DNA from: Asparagopsis taxiformis
Lineage: Eukaryota > Rhodophyta > Florideophyceae > Bonnemaisoniales > Bonnemaisoniaceae
Assembly (NCBI GenBank): GCA_030407315.1
Contig: JALQPE010002677.1
Span: 1-60,896, forward strand
DNA: 60,896 nt
Direction of reading: 5' to 3'
In this document: piece after piece, positions 45,301 through 55,598 of the stretch
How the letters are laid out: each line of letters opens with the position of its first letter
Position numbering within the stretch: position 1 is the first letter of the stretch
Program-made: the position numbers and the translations under genes
Notes under the pieces: generated by a model
Told to the model about the DNA's origin: nothing
Seen by the model: only the letters and a program-made list of their open reading frames with translations
The model's database searches: none

Positions 45301-46075
45301 CCCACCCGGAAAACGGGATGGAGGAGGCGATGTAGGGGAACCGCCTCCGAACGCCTCGACATCCTGTGTGAAATTCGTTCATTCACCGCTTCCGGGCGTC
45401 GAACAAGTTGTTCAAGTCCAAAAGGCTACTAACCAACTTGCCCCTGTAGTGCAGAACCTTGTCCAAGGACAACCAGCCGGCTCAAGGGATGGGCCCGGTG
45501 ACGTCTCTGTACTAACAGTCGGAACGCGCAACTACCAAGTTGACGCGTTGCTAGGATTGACCAAGGTCAATTTTAGTTATTTGGCCGCAGTGTTGAACAC
45601 TGGGGCCAGCCTTAGTGTTATTCGAGAAAACGCGCTCCCCACTGGTTGGCGGCAGCGATATCCTCTCGGAAAACTTCCCGCAGGAACTCGAGTGCTTGAG
45701 GCAAACGGCCGTCGAATGTCACCAATTGCCGTGGCAATCCTACACCTCCAGGTTGGGAAATCGACGATTCGGCAACGCTTCATAGTTGTCGAACAACTCG
45801 CTGTCGCTTGCATCCTTGGATGTGATTTCATCAACGCTCATGTTGATGCCGTACTTCCGCCAAAACGGCTGTTTATCATGCGCCATACCCAGGAACGTAT
45901 ACCCATTGGGTGGCGGAAGTCTCTCAAGAGAGTACGAGGGCCTCAGTCGCCTGTGATACCGAGGCCGCGCAACCGCAACGTCCGCGTGGCTGCGAGCGTA
46001 ACCCTCCCGCCGCGACGGACCACTCGAAACACTGATTTCGATATGAACAGAACGTACTTTCGAAACCAGAATTGA
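45296..46075 (+). pseudogene. E3b retropepsin, catalytic Asp lost, truncated
   Basis: Protease fold with AAVLNTGASLSVIREN near 45586-45633, where D-T-G-A would be expected; the catalytic aspartate codon now encodes Asn. The later motif CILGCDFINAH is intact (about 45810-45842). A basic, Pro-rich linker follows, then the similarity to gypsy elements stops near 46075 and AT-rich DNA begins. RT is missing, so the fragment ends at a deletion or truncation. It is in the + orientation like E3a (26150-28800), but its position to the right of pol is the wrong order for the two to be halves of one insertion. Confidence 0.8.
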
Positions 46076-46284
46076 AATTTTTTATAATGATTGAATGGGA
46101 ATGGAGATAGTTTTATATTGATTGAACTGGACAAAAGTTGATTGAACTATTCATGGAATTATCGGTGAGGCCTGTTTACTTCAGAACTGATGCCAAAGCA
46201 GACCTAATTTCTTTCTCTACTCCAGCTCTAGTCCGCTTGTTAGATAACGAAGGGAACTCTGTAACTACACTACGGTGTTGAAAA

Positions 46285-46920
46285 GGGGGCCTCAGACAGT
46301 ACGGTGAGACAGTGATTTTTACTGTCTGAGACAGTAAAAATCACTATGCGGCAAATGAAAATTAAAGCCACAATTGGAGACAGTGATTTGCACTGTCCGG
46401 CAGACAGTACGGAACACTGTCTGCAGACAGTAAAAAAACTGTCTCACCGTACTGTCTGAGGCAGTGAATGGAGACAGTAAAAATTAATGATTTATTCAAT
46501 AGTTGGATATGATGTAATTTACTGTACTGGGCAGTGTTGGCGGATAGTGTTTTGTATTGGCCAAGGCAACATGGCCGGATAGTGAAATACGCTGCCTGGG
46601 ACAACAGATGAAACCAACACGGTGCACTGTCTCAGATAGTATGAGCGGACAGTGCGCGGCCCTGCTGCAGGCAGCACCTGGAGACAGTGATTTTCACTGT
46701 CCTGGGCAGTACCTGGAGACTGTGATTTTCACTGTCCTGGGCAGTACCTGGAGACAGTATTTTGTGCTGCCCTGGGCAGCACCTGTAGACAGTAATTTTC
46801 ACTGCCCTGGGCAGCACTTGTAGACCGTACTTTGTGCTGCCCTGGGCAGCACCTGGAGACAGTATTTCGTGCTGCCCTGGGCAGCACCTGGAGACAGTAA
46901 AAGTAGTGTCCTGATATAGT
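46285..46920. repeat. 35-bp minisatellite with ACAGT hairpins
   Basis: From about 46664 to 46912, seven units of 35 bp are in tandem, of the form CTGCCCTGGGCAGCACCTGG followed by AGACAGT and a short AT-rich part. Each unit contains the near-palindrome CTGCCCTGGGCAG. Upstream (46285-46660) is a disordered zone of the same words, including a perfect hairpin AGTGATTTTTACTGT/ACAGTAAAAATCACT near 46310-46345. Apparent proteins here are artefacts of a 35-bp period. Confidence 0.85.
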
Positions 46921-47600
46921 AAAATTCGGTGTCTGGGAGTGGTGGATGAGATGGAGCGTCACGCTGTCGTGGGCATCTTTTTGGGGTAGAGGGAGGCAGT
47001 TCTAGCGCTATGAGGATGGGGAATGGACGGTATTTACGTGGGAATAGACACAATTGTACGGCTAGGAAGTTTTATTTCGTAGTGACTATGAGCTAGAGAG
47101 CGGTACAAGCGGTAGGATAGGTAGAAATCTAAGAGAGTGCAATATGGGAAGCTTCACTCTGGATTTGTTTATTTGCGAAGGCTACATTGAGAGTAAACAA
47201 TCCCTATGTTAAAAATGCTACTACAACTAACACTATTCCGACGAGTAAAACTAAAAATACTAGAAAAGTCTACAAATCTATCAACTGATTGAGCTGCATG
47301 AATAATCTAGGAAATGAAGAGAAGAAGAAAAAATGATGTAGAGAAAGGAAACAAGTTAGTGACGTTGAATTGGAGAGGGAAATCGATGGTGATTAGGAGA
47401 CTAACGTACCTTAACAAATACCATTGCATCCCAAATTGAGATATGTACTCACAGGCAGAAAAGAAAAGTAGTGGAGAAGTGGTAAGAGAGAAAGATAAAT
47501 GAAAGTAGAAGTGGAACACTCACCGACTGGAAACCTGAGAATGAGAAAACAAATAGAAAACTGGGTTAGTGGCGTGAGTTTTGGAAACGTGCCATCATGG

Positions 47601-47741
47601 TTCATATCCGTCGGAGACAAAGCAACAACTTTGGACTTGGAAGCAGTATTGATGATCTACAACTTACGCTTTGGAAGCAGTTTAGATGATCTATACGGCT
47701 TCCACGGCCAAGGTTGTTGCTTTGTTTCCGACGGATATGAA
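47601..47741. repeat. Foldback (MITE-like) repeat
   Basis: Terminal inverted repeats of 34 bases, 47601-47634 and 47708-47741, differ at two positions (starts TTCATATCCGTCGGAGACAA). The 73-base middle holds a tandem duplication of GGAAGCAGT-T-GATGATCTA. It may be a small non-autonomous transposon. A convincing target duplication is not seen. Confidence 0.75.
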
Positions 47742-48700
47742 GATGGAAACAGGGATTTCCAGAATCTGTTGTTTAAGTAGCACTCTGCGGGCGGAAATGA
47801 CGTGTAGGAGAACAATAGAGGGATGAATTTGAAACGGAGCGGTGCGATGGGAGGCCCAGAAAAACGATACCTAGGGTGCGAATTACGCTTTGAAGCACAT
47901 GACCTGGCAGAACAGGCGCAAAATTATTGTATCTTCTACCGCCTTCTCTAGTCTATAATTACGTCATCACTACAGAAATATAGGAAAAACACTAGCATAT
48001 GGGGCCTAAAGAAAAGGGTGAGGCGAGGAGTAGGAAAAATGGCGCACTTTCCTGGACGAGGAGTCCGCGCTTCCAGTGATGATTTGGACGGTATATATCG
48101 ATGACGTCATTGCATGCTCTGAGCACACTTGGCAGGCAGTCAAAGCGGGCCACGTGGATGTGGGCGGCTAGGAAACAGCAGTGTGGGAGAAATTTTATAA
48201 TTTTCATGTTGCAAGCGAGCAGTGAATCTGCATTGCAATATATAAATTTATGCTAATTTAAGATATCACGCCGAGTACGATTCAACGAGAGATTGTGCTT
48301 TCAACTTGTAAATAGGGCCGAAAATGGTAGAGTATACGAGTAGGAAGTACGTGTATGAGAAAATCAGATTCAGTATTAGTGCCTAGAGCATCACTGCGAA
48401 ATAAACGGCTGTTTTCCGGAAATGGATACATCTTGGCTGGGTTTGTGGCTAGGGGATGCGATACAAGATAGCAAAACGATGTTGAGTCCGGATGAAATAG
48501 CAATCAATGTGCATAAAGCAATGAGCATAGGGCAAAGCATTGTGGTGAACCAGTTCATTGGATCGAATGAAAGCCTGGAAAGGTTTCGTAACGGTTAAAA
48601 GTAGTAGTACTGTATTGAGATAGTAGTCATGTCATAGAAGTTTAGAGTTGTATTCTATGCAACAAAACTGAGCGAAGAAGAAAAGAACAAAAACATCAAG

Positions 48701-51700
48701 ATGGCTCCGAGACGGACTCCTATTCGAAAGAAAACCACAAGTCGTAGGACAAAGGCGAGATTCGATTCACTCAATGTGGCCATTCCCAGTAAACAGCTTC
48801 CTGGGAAACTGCAGGGAGAAATCCGCAGCAGTGATGCAGCCTGCATGAACAAAGAAATCCCGAGAGGTAATGAGCTACGACGTGAGTGTACCACAGATGA
48901 CCTATTGGAGTCCCCAATCCCTATGGGTGACACAATAGAAGGTTGTATTGATGTGTACAGCAACAACGATGAAGCTGGAAGTGACATCTACGTAGCATCG
49001 AGCACGCTAATGGAATCGGAAGAAGCAACCGGACGAGGTTCTGATTCCATTTCAACTGGAGGCCCGATAGACCCAAATGCTGGGGATGAAGCATGTGGTG
49101 ATTTCAAGGCACTACTACGATGACCTGCAATGTATGGGGCTCTTCAGCTGAGTGGAACTCAAAGAATGACAAGAGCCCACTATGAAGGTACCCTGTTCGG
49201 AATGAATTTCCGCAGAGATCCAAGTGAGCATGTCCCGTCGGACTCTGTGATGCGACAGAAGATACTACCATTCTTGAGGAAACACTGCTATGCAAAGAGC
49301 TGTGACATCGAGTTTCCGATAGACCTTCGAAAGAGCGGAGCAAGAGCTGCACAGCATCGAGGTGCAGTAGGAACCCGTGGAACAACAGATGACAGAGACA
49401 ATTGTGGAGGAATGGCGAAAGTTCGTATTGTACTGAATATTGCGTATTGCATTGAAGATTCGTTCATCGCAAAGTGCAGGAGGGGTGTTTTGAGCGACCC
49501 ATTCGTTCGCACAGCAGTTGTTCCCATTGACAGCGATGGGAAAAAGGGTTTGAAGCACATTTATGTACCTGATGGAACAGCAATTCGAATCCGATGTCAT
49601 CCAGGAGCTCGTCAGGTTGCCGTCATCGAAAGAGCAAAAGGGTTCAGGAAGAATGACAGAGATGGTGGGAAACCGAAGAGGAGAAGAGTGGCGGTTACGT
49701 CGTTGTGCGAACTTCATGCTAGGACCATAGTTACCTATGAGGCTCGACACGACGGTGAGCATGATGTGCATGTCGAAAAATATCTGCAGCCGCGAATGTC
49801 ACATCCATTGGAATGGGAGAGGCAGCATGCTCTGCGAGCGATATCGCAATGTGTAATCGGAGCAGGAGCCAAGGGAAAAGGAACACGAGCTGGGGACGTG
49901 ATAACCGTTCTATTACCAATTGGAATGGAAGAGGGTGATATTGTTCCACACGTCGTATTGGTGAACAGGTATTTCAAAGAGCAGGTCGGAGAAGCATCCA
50001 CCATGTTACTTTGCTTTTCACCGGGCGCGAGCTTTGCTGAAGCCAGAAACCCGCCCGATAGACTAGGAAGCCCCAACTATGAAGAAATTCGTGTTTCAGG
50101 GGTGTTCTCGGATGGTTTCGGAGACCACAGGTCGCAATGGCACCTAGCGTCTCCGCGAGAAGATGCACCATGTTGGGGAAAGCTGGAGGATGGTCGAAAC
50201 TACTTTGTTTACCGATTTCTCCTTTACACGGATGACTTTGAACCATTCACAAGCAGGAAGGGAAGTTTTGGTGGATGCTATATGTTACCTCTCAATCTAC
50301 CGCCTCGGAAAAGGGGAAGCTACCAAGCGGTTCGAGTGATTGGTTTGCCACCTCCGGGAGTGTCCACAAATTGTGTATTGCGATATATCGTTCAAGATAT
50401 AGTGCGAGGAAGCACAGAGGGTTTCCCAACGAAAAATGCAGAGGGAGAAGATGTTGTGGTATTTCTAGACCCAGTGGGGAGCATTGGAGACTATCCTGCA
50501 GTTTCATATACCCTGGATGTTCTTGGACACACATCAAACTCTCCGTTCCACATCTGCAGTTTCCGCAAATATGACCTGAGCAGTACTGGTGGCACGAAGA
50601 ATGCATACACTTCGGTAGTGAACGGGCAAACATCGACGCATGCCAGGAGCAAGTATCGGAATGCATCGACACGTAAGGATGCCACAGAAACCCAGCTTCG
50701 CACTCTCGGACTGGCTGCAGAAGAAGGGCAAGATTTACCATTTCATGTCCTGAGCACTTCCTTGGAAGCAGTGCAGGAAGAAGTACCGAAGACGGAAAAC
50801 GGAGTTTCAGTTGTCCCAGCAATTTTTGACCCGTACCGTTCCGCAGTGATAGCACCTGACCATCTATTGTCTGGACTGGCACAAGATGTACTGAACGCTT
50901 GTATTTCAGCTGCCAGCCCACGAATTCGAGAGGTAGCTGAATTGCAAATTCTGGGCGTTCTGAAGAAGTTCAGGATGGGAAGGCAGAACCGTTTATTTGG
51001 AACCAACAATCTGCTTTCCATGAACATGAGTGACATATTCAGTGTGCTGCTGATAGCACCTATGGCATTTGAAAACGCAGCTCGAATGATGGATGGGAAA
51101 GGGGAAGGTCATCGTGAAAAATTTGATGGGGCCGTCAAACTAGTAGTGATGTTTCAGAAGCTGGTTTCGTGTATTAGTTTCATGCCCGTATGGTGGAAAG
51201 ACGGTCCACATGAAGTAGAGACGGCTGACGGAGAAGGTGGCAGGAATGAATACATTCTGGGAAGAACCGTAGACTACGTGGAGACGTTGAATGAGTATTG
51301 TCGGAAAGTGAAGGGAGCAGGAGCACATTTGGACAAGCCGAATGTTCATCGTCTCGTCGAGTTTTGTGTTCATACGCTTCCTGCTTACGGCTCTGTGAAG
51401 CACGTGCAGGAGCTTATATTCGAACGGATGCATCAGCCGCTGAAGAAAGGTGTGAGAATGTCCAATCACCAAAGCGAACAGCTTTCAGCGCTGGAATTAG
51501 TTCTTGCGGATGACTGGCAGACGAGAGTGGCCATTGTTTTGCGCGAAATCGGCATGGAGCCACAACATTGGTCCTCGTCCGAATGCTCTCAAATGGTCAA
51601 CGTTCTTTCACAGGAGCTAGGGAGAGAAATAGATGTGGAAGACGAGGTAGTGAAAAACTGCTTCCAGGAACCGGTTCTCCAGCTTCTCTCCCAGCGTCGA

Positions 51701-52381
51701 GGAAAGATATTGTCGGCGGATGGTGAAATTGTGACGTGGAGAGGGCATGGAGGTATATCTATTGACGAGGTCAAGGAGTACATGAATGGAAAATGTGATA
51801 TGGCAGAGGGTGCTGTAGGTGTTTTCAAACGGTTCTTTACCGAAAGGTACGGAAGCAGAACAAGCGGGTGTGGAAAGTATGCCGAATGGGTGAGAAGAGT
51901 TTCTAGAAGCACTACGACAGAGTGGGGAAGGAAAACAGTGCAGAGGTCTGGCTCTCTAGAATCAGGAGCTATCATCCATGCTGTTTGCCCAGAACAGAGG
52001 ACATGTGAGGATGGTGCAACTTCACAAGCGATTCTGTACCCGGCGTCTCGTCTCAAATCAGAGATAATGCGGGGAACAATTAATTATGAACCGCGGTTTT
52101 TTATTGTTCTAGCGTTCTTTATCCTGAGGAACGAGAGTGCGAGAGATGGGCAAGGTACAGCTTATGGAGTTTGCCTGGGTTCGCAAAAAACTGATGAAGG
52201 AGTGTTCAAGGTCGAAGAGAGGCGACGAACAGTAATTGTGGAGGTGAATGAGGGAGTCACTGAGGTGTTTGCTTTGCACTATTGCAATGGGAGTGTATGC
52301 GAATATGATGAGAACATGAGGGAGGTAAGGCACGGACCCGGACTGGTGGAGGGTGGAGAGATATATGCACTGTGTAGGTGA
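48701..52381 (+). CDS. Putative Tnp2/KDZ-like DNA transposase
   Basis: A very long + strand gene: ATG at 48701 in good context, frame continuous to TGA at 52379-52381 except for an in-frame TGA at 49121-49123. The second part alone (ATG 49130) encodes 1083 residues. The stop may be a mutation, an error, or lie in a small intron ending CTTCAG at 49147. The first 140 residues are basic then acidic and disordered. The rest looks like a large DDE transposase of the Tnp2/KDZ type: LDPVGSIGDYPA (about residues 447-456) then CSFRKYD (about 475-482), and GSVKHVQELIFERMHQPLKK (about 755-775) with a candidate catalytic Glu before M-H. No helicase, polymerase or host enzyme motif seen. AATAAA follows at 52421. 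The family call rests on pattern recognition only. Confidence 0.55.
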
Positions 52382-52420
52382 GACGGATTTCCACCGAGGG
52401 CTGCATGATTTTTAGAGAAG

Positions 52421-52426
52421 AATAAA
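52421..52426 (+). promoter_or_regulatory. Poly(A) signal after the transposase-like gene
   Basis: AATAAA 40 bases after the stop codon, correctly placed for 3' end formation. Confidence 0.5.
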
Positions 52427-52528
52427 ATGAATATCCAGATGCATCACATATGAATTGTACACTCTAGGGCGATGGTGGATTGTTGCGAAGTAGTGGGGAG
52501 AGGATCTGAGAGGATGGAGGGATGTATG

Positions 52529-52870
52529 CTTACAGCAAAGTCATCGTTACGATGACTTTGCTGTAAGAAAACGTTGCCATTACAGTGGCCAAGAATTTTT
52601 TACCTGGTAAAAAAATCGTGGCAGCTGTAATGATTTGCTTTCTTACAGCAAAGTCATCGTAACGATGACTTTGCTGTAAGGAACCGTTTCCTTGCAGCGG
52701 CCGAAGAATTTTATACCGGGTAAAAATCAGCAAGAATTTTTACCGGGTAAAAAATTGTGGCCGCTGTAATGATTTGCTGTAAGAAAACGTTTCATTACAG
52801 CGGCCACAGTTTTTTACCCGGTAAAGAAATCGTGGCTGCTGTAAGAAAACGTTTCATTTCAGCAAATTCA
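52529..52870. repeat. Nested-palindrome repeat, copy P1
   Basis: Two 39-base palindromes (52529-52567 and 52642-52680), each with arm CTTACAGCAAAGTCATCGT, its complement, and one central base. The central base is T in the left and A in the right, so the pair is also mutually inverted. Between and after them are smaller palindromes of the type TTTTTACCCGGTAAAAA flanked by TTACAGCGGCCAC/GTGGCCGCTGTAA; the block is longer than P2 and P3 because the inner part is repeated. Lies just after the transposase-like gene. Confidence 0.9.
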
Positions 52871-53675
52871 TCGATAGTTAAGGTTAAGTAACCAACTTTA
52901 GGATGTCCAGAGGACCTGCTCGTTGTAAGGAATATTGATCAACTGACGAGGAGGAAGCATTTTGAATCGACTAGGGTAGGAAGGCAATGAGATTTGGTAT
53001 GCAAGAAAACTGAATCGCAGTAGTGAATAGGTAGTTGAAAAGAATTCATATTGATGTTCATTGGTGTATTGTCCATTGGAGCACATTGAAAACCATTTAT
53101 ATGATCACCGTTTAAATATTCTATAAATCCTTTGCAGCCGAGTACGCCAATAGGAAGAAATTCAAGCAGTGGCCTGCACGGGAACCGTTTATTTGTGAGT
53201 AGCAAAAGTTAGTGTAGAAATGAAATTTTCAGACTTGTAGGAGAGGTGGATCGTAGTAAATGTATAAAACTCACGTAGAATCGATTGATAGGAATCAATG
53301 GTATGGAAGAAGAAGCGAGGTGGAGAGTGTGGATGAAATAGGATGTTGGAATATGAATGATAATTTACGTGGTGAGGTAAACGGGTTCGATTGCATTATA
53401 TGCGCTAGAGGTACATACTATTAGGTGTAGATTGATGGAAAGGGCTAAACGCTTTGTGGAGGTATCAGGATCAGGTAGAGTCAGAGGTGCTGAGCGGGTG
53501 CAGCGTAAGGTTCATCAGGACTGAAGGTAGGTAGGGGATGTCTTGTCCGGACAGTATATGAGAGGAAACTGAGAGACGGGAAGCGCACTCGGAGGTACCA
53601 CAATTGTGGATTTCATCGTCTACACAACATTTGAACAGAGAACCGATTGAACGAACTGAGATTGCAGGGATTACA
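52871..53675. other. Intergenic between P1 and module A
   Basis: No gene seen. AT-rich, no repeat recognised. The region should contain the promoter of the ParB-like gene, but I cannot point to a TATA box. Confidence 0.4.
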
Positions 53676-54185
53676 ATGGGAGGCAATAGTATCATGAATA
53701 CTACAGCGGAGAAGAGCAATTCTCCTTCTGCTGAAGAGACAAGCATCACTATTGCTCAGTACAGCTCTTCTAAAGTGCAAGTTGATCCTCGCAAAGTGAA
53801 GTTTCCGACAGTGACCTCCCGTTTGGTGCGACCGGGTCGTCTAAACGAACTGGCCAGCATTTTCATGGATAGAGGTTTCTCTACCACTGGAACTATGATT
53901 ACAGTCTGCAAAATGGAAGATAACGAAGGAGACGAGTTTTACTGCATCGATGGCTCTCATCGCATAGCTGCTCTGCAACTATGCCTGGAGAAGTACTCAG
54001 GAAAGCACAGGGATTCCTTGGAATTGGTTTGGGTACAACAGTTGATTGCGCCGAACGGGCGTCTAATTTTCGATGCGCCGGAGGTTCTGAAACTGTCTCT
54101 CGAAGCCAATATACAAACTCGCTATGTCGAAAGAAGTAAGCTATATTCTGCCGTCCGACAGGAACCGTTCGGAGAACTCGTATAG
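53676..54185 (+). CDS. Module A: ParB/sulfiredoxin-like protein
   Basis: Frame with first ATG at 53676 (170 codons to TAG 54183-54185). A disordered start of about 35 residues is followed by a ParB/sulfiredoxin-like domain: RLVRPGRLNELASIFMDRGF, then a strand, then DGSHRIAAL at about residues 92-100. The D-G-x-H-R-x-x-A-L box is the place where ParB has G-E-R-R and sulfiredoxin a G-C-H-R. Domains of this fold bind nucleotides and may act as nucleases, kinases or CTPases; which applies here is not known. The downstream frame (54124-55176) overlaps and is in +1. Module B (58429-59136) encodes a homolog with VRPHRVDELKKTFLTQGF and DGSHRVTAL and the same +1 junction. Confidence 0.7.
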   Translation: MGGNSIMNTTAEKSNSPSAEETSITIAQYSSSKVQVDPRKVKFPTVTSRLVRPGRLNELASIFMDRGFSTTGTMITVCKMEDNEGDEFYCIDGSHRIAALQLCLEKYSGKHRDSLELVWVQQLIAPNGRLIFDAPEVLKLSLEANIQTRYVERSKLYSAVRQEPFGELV

Positions 54186-55176
54186 GCAGTACATCAACAT
54201 TGCGAAGGGGTTCAATCGCACAGACAGCGTTGCTTTCGTGTACTGGAGCTCTATCCCTAGCGTTTACAATGCTTTGGATAGGAACAGAGAAATCGAGGAT
54301 GCAAGAACCGAGGGAAGAGATCCGGACTTTTCTCGAATTGACTCTGCCGATATGTACGGGTACGTGCTCGATCTTGTCAATAACGCAATATTCCGCAATG
54401 GCACGGACGGACGCGGGAAGCGCGATAAGGAGTGGTTCCAGTGGTTTGTGCTCCAGATGACAGCGTCGTGGACAAGGATGAGGAGGAAGAGAGGACTTGT
54501 CAGAAATATCGGAAGCGGAAGTCCGTTCACGATGCGCACTTGGCTACTGGATCTGTTGGCCATCTATGATATGGCAGAGGTTGTCCGCAAGTGGTTGAAC
54601 TCTGCAACGATGGAGGAATTCGTGCGAACGGATTTGGCAGCAGAAAACGCGAAGGAGGTCGGGGATAATGATCATCGCATTGGAGAGCGCATTGTATTCG
54701 TTCTTGTCGACTTTCATGACGACGTGGTAGACAGAAGCAGTCTGAGAACCAAGAACGGGATGTTTACAAACAGTTTTTACGACAAACTGGAATATGCTAC
54801 CGGGACAAAGGCAATGCAGGAGACGAAAGCGGAGGAGGAGAGGGAACGGAATCGCATGACCCCCGGAGAAATAGAAAAAGCACTTGTTGCTGGCGCCAAA
54901 GCAGAAGAGGAAGAAGCACCTACTGCCGCAGAACAGGGAAATAATTCTACAGAGAAGGAAACGGTGGAAACTCCTGGTCCTGTTCAAGCAGAAGGAGTAT
55001 CTGCCGAAGCCCAAGTAGAGCAGGAAGTTTCTGCTGTTGTGGAGGAAGAACAGGAAATTAATCCAAATGTGGTGGCAGAAGAAGTGATTCCTGCTGTCGC
55101 AACGAAAGCAATAGAAGAGGAACCTCTGAGCATCCCGAAAGAAGCAGAAGACCGTCCTGCCGCAGAAAAGAGGTAG
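54124..55176 (+). CDS. Module A: YWSSIP-domain protein with acidic tail
   Basis: Overlaps the end of the ParB-like frame in +1. The first 225 residues look globular, with FVYWSSIPSVYNALDRN, a MYGYVLDLV segment and a helical region TMRTWLLDLLAIYDMAEVV. From about residue 235 it becomes a Glu/Ala-rich low-complexity tail ending at TAG 55174-55176. Module B keeps RYVSIA, FKYWSSIP and MYGEFVFQWVV (59153-59340), so the domain is conserved and not a chance frame. It has no recognised family. It may be the second part of one protein with the ParB-like domain, joined by an intron or a frameshift. Confidence 0.6.
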   Translation: MSKEVSYILPSDRNRSENSYRQYINIAKGFNRTDSVAFVYWSSIPSVYNALDRNREIEDARTEGRDPDFSRIDSADMYGYVLDLVNNAIFRNGTDGRGKRDKEWFQWFVLQMTASWTRMRRKRGLVRNIGSGSPFTMRTWLLDLLAIYDMAEVVRKWLNSATMEEFVRTDLAAENAKEVGDNDHRIGERIVFVLVDFHDDVVDRSSLRTKNGMFTNSFYDKLEYATGTKAMQETKAEEERERNRMTPGEIEKALVAGAKAEEEEAPTAAEQGNNSTEKETVETPGPVQAEGVSAEAQVEQEVSAVVEEEQEINPNVVAEEVIPAVATKAIEEEPLSIPKEAEDRPAAEKR

Positions 55177-55598
55177 GACAGGAACGTCCTGCTACGCGTC
55201 TTGCAGCAGCTGAGAAGAGGGAAGCAGAACGTCTTGCTGTTCTCCAAAAAGAACAGGAACGTCTTTCAGCTTCAAGGGCAGAGCGGGAAAGTCGTGCCAG
55301 GGATAATTCGCCGGGAAGGATTGTCAGAGAAGATCTTCCTCAGGGAAGGAAACAAAGCGGCGATACGCAAAGTCTGGATATCAACTTGGACAATAGTGGT
55401 CGCATGGACATAGACAGGACTGGAAAACAAGCTGGAGATGCGCAGAACCGCTCTGTGATATTGAAACTTCAAATCAGGACACCAGAAACTAACAGCACTA
55501 GCCCGGCCGAAGTGGACAAGGAGAATTCGGGAAGAAGCAGGAGCTCTGGTGGAAGCGGCGATGAAAACGAGTCCAGGTTTAAGAAGGGAAGAAACTAG
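55177..55598 (+). pseudogene. Module A: coiled-coil continuation in another frame
   Basis: Right after the stop at 55176, the third frame reads a charged coiled coil (LAAAEKREAERLAVLQKEQE, then RAERESRARD) continuing in character from the acidic tail, and ends at TAG 55596-55598 after a Ser/Gly-rich stretch. It has no start codon of its own. A frame change near 55170 would join it to the upstream gene; a second near 55550 would join it to the oxygenase frame. This suggests a single long protein interrupted by indels or small introns. Confidence 0.45.

Larger units (their letters stand above)
46076..48640. other. Intergenic with hairpins and repeats
   Basis: No gene supported. Holds the ACAGT hairpins and minisatellite (46285-46920), a foldback repeat (47601-47741) and AT-rich sequence. 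Confidence 0.5.

Noticed and set aside
46557..47053. Repetitive proteins with CPGQ or LGQ repeats
   Set aside because: They come from the 35-bp minisatellite read in several frames.
47499..47780. 93-codon protein
   Set aside because: It lies across the foldback repeat and its internal duplication; no independent evidence.
53380..53400. tRNA B-box-like GGGTTCGATTGC
   Set aside because: No acceptor or anticodon stem around it; no tRNA gene found in the window.
53604..53675. Longer N-terminus for the module A ParB-like protein
   Set aside because: Upstream start would be TTG; the first ATG is at 53676.
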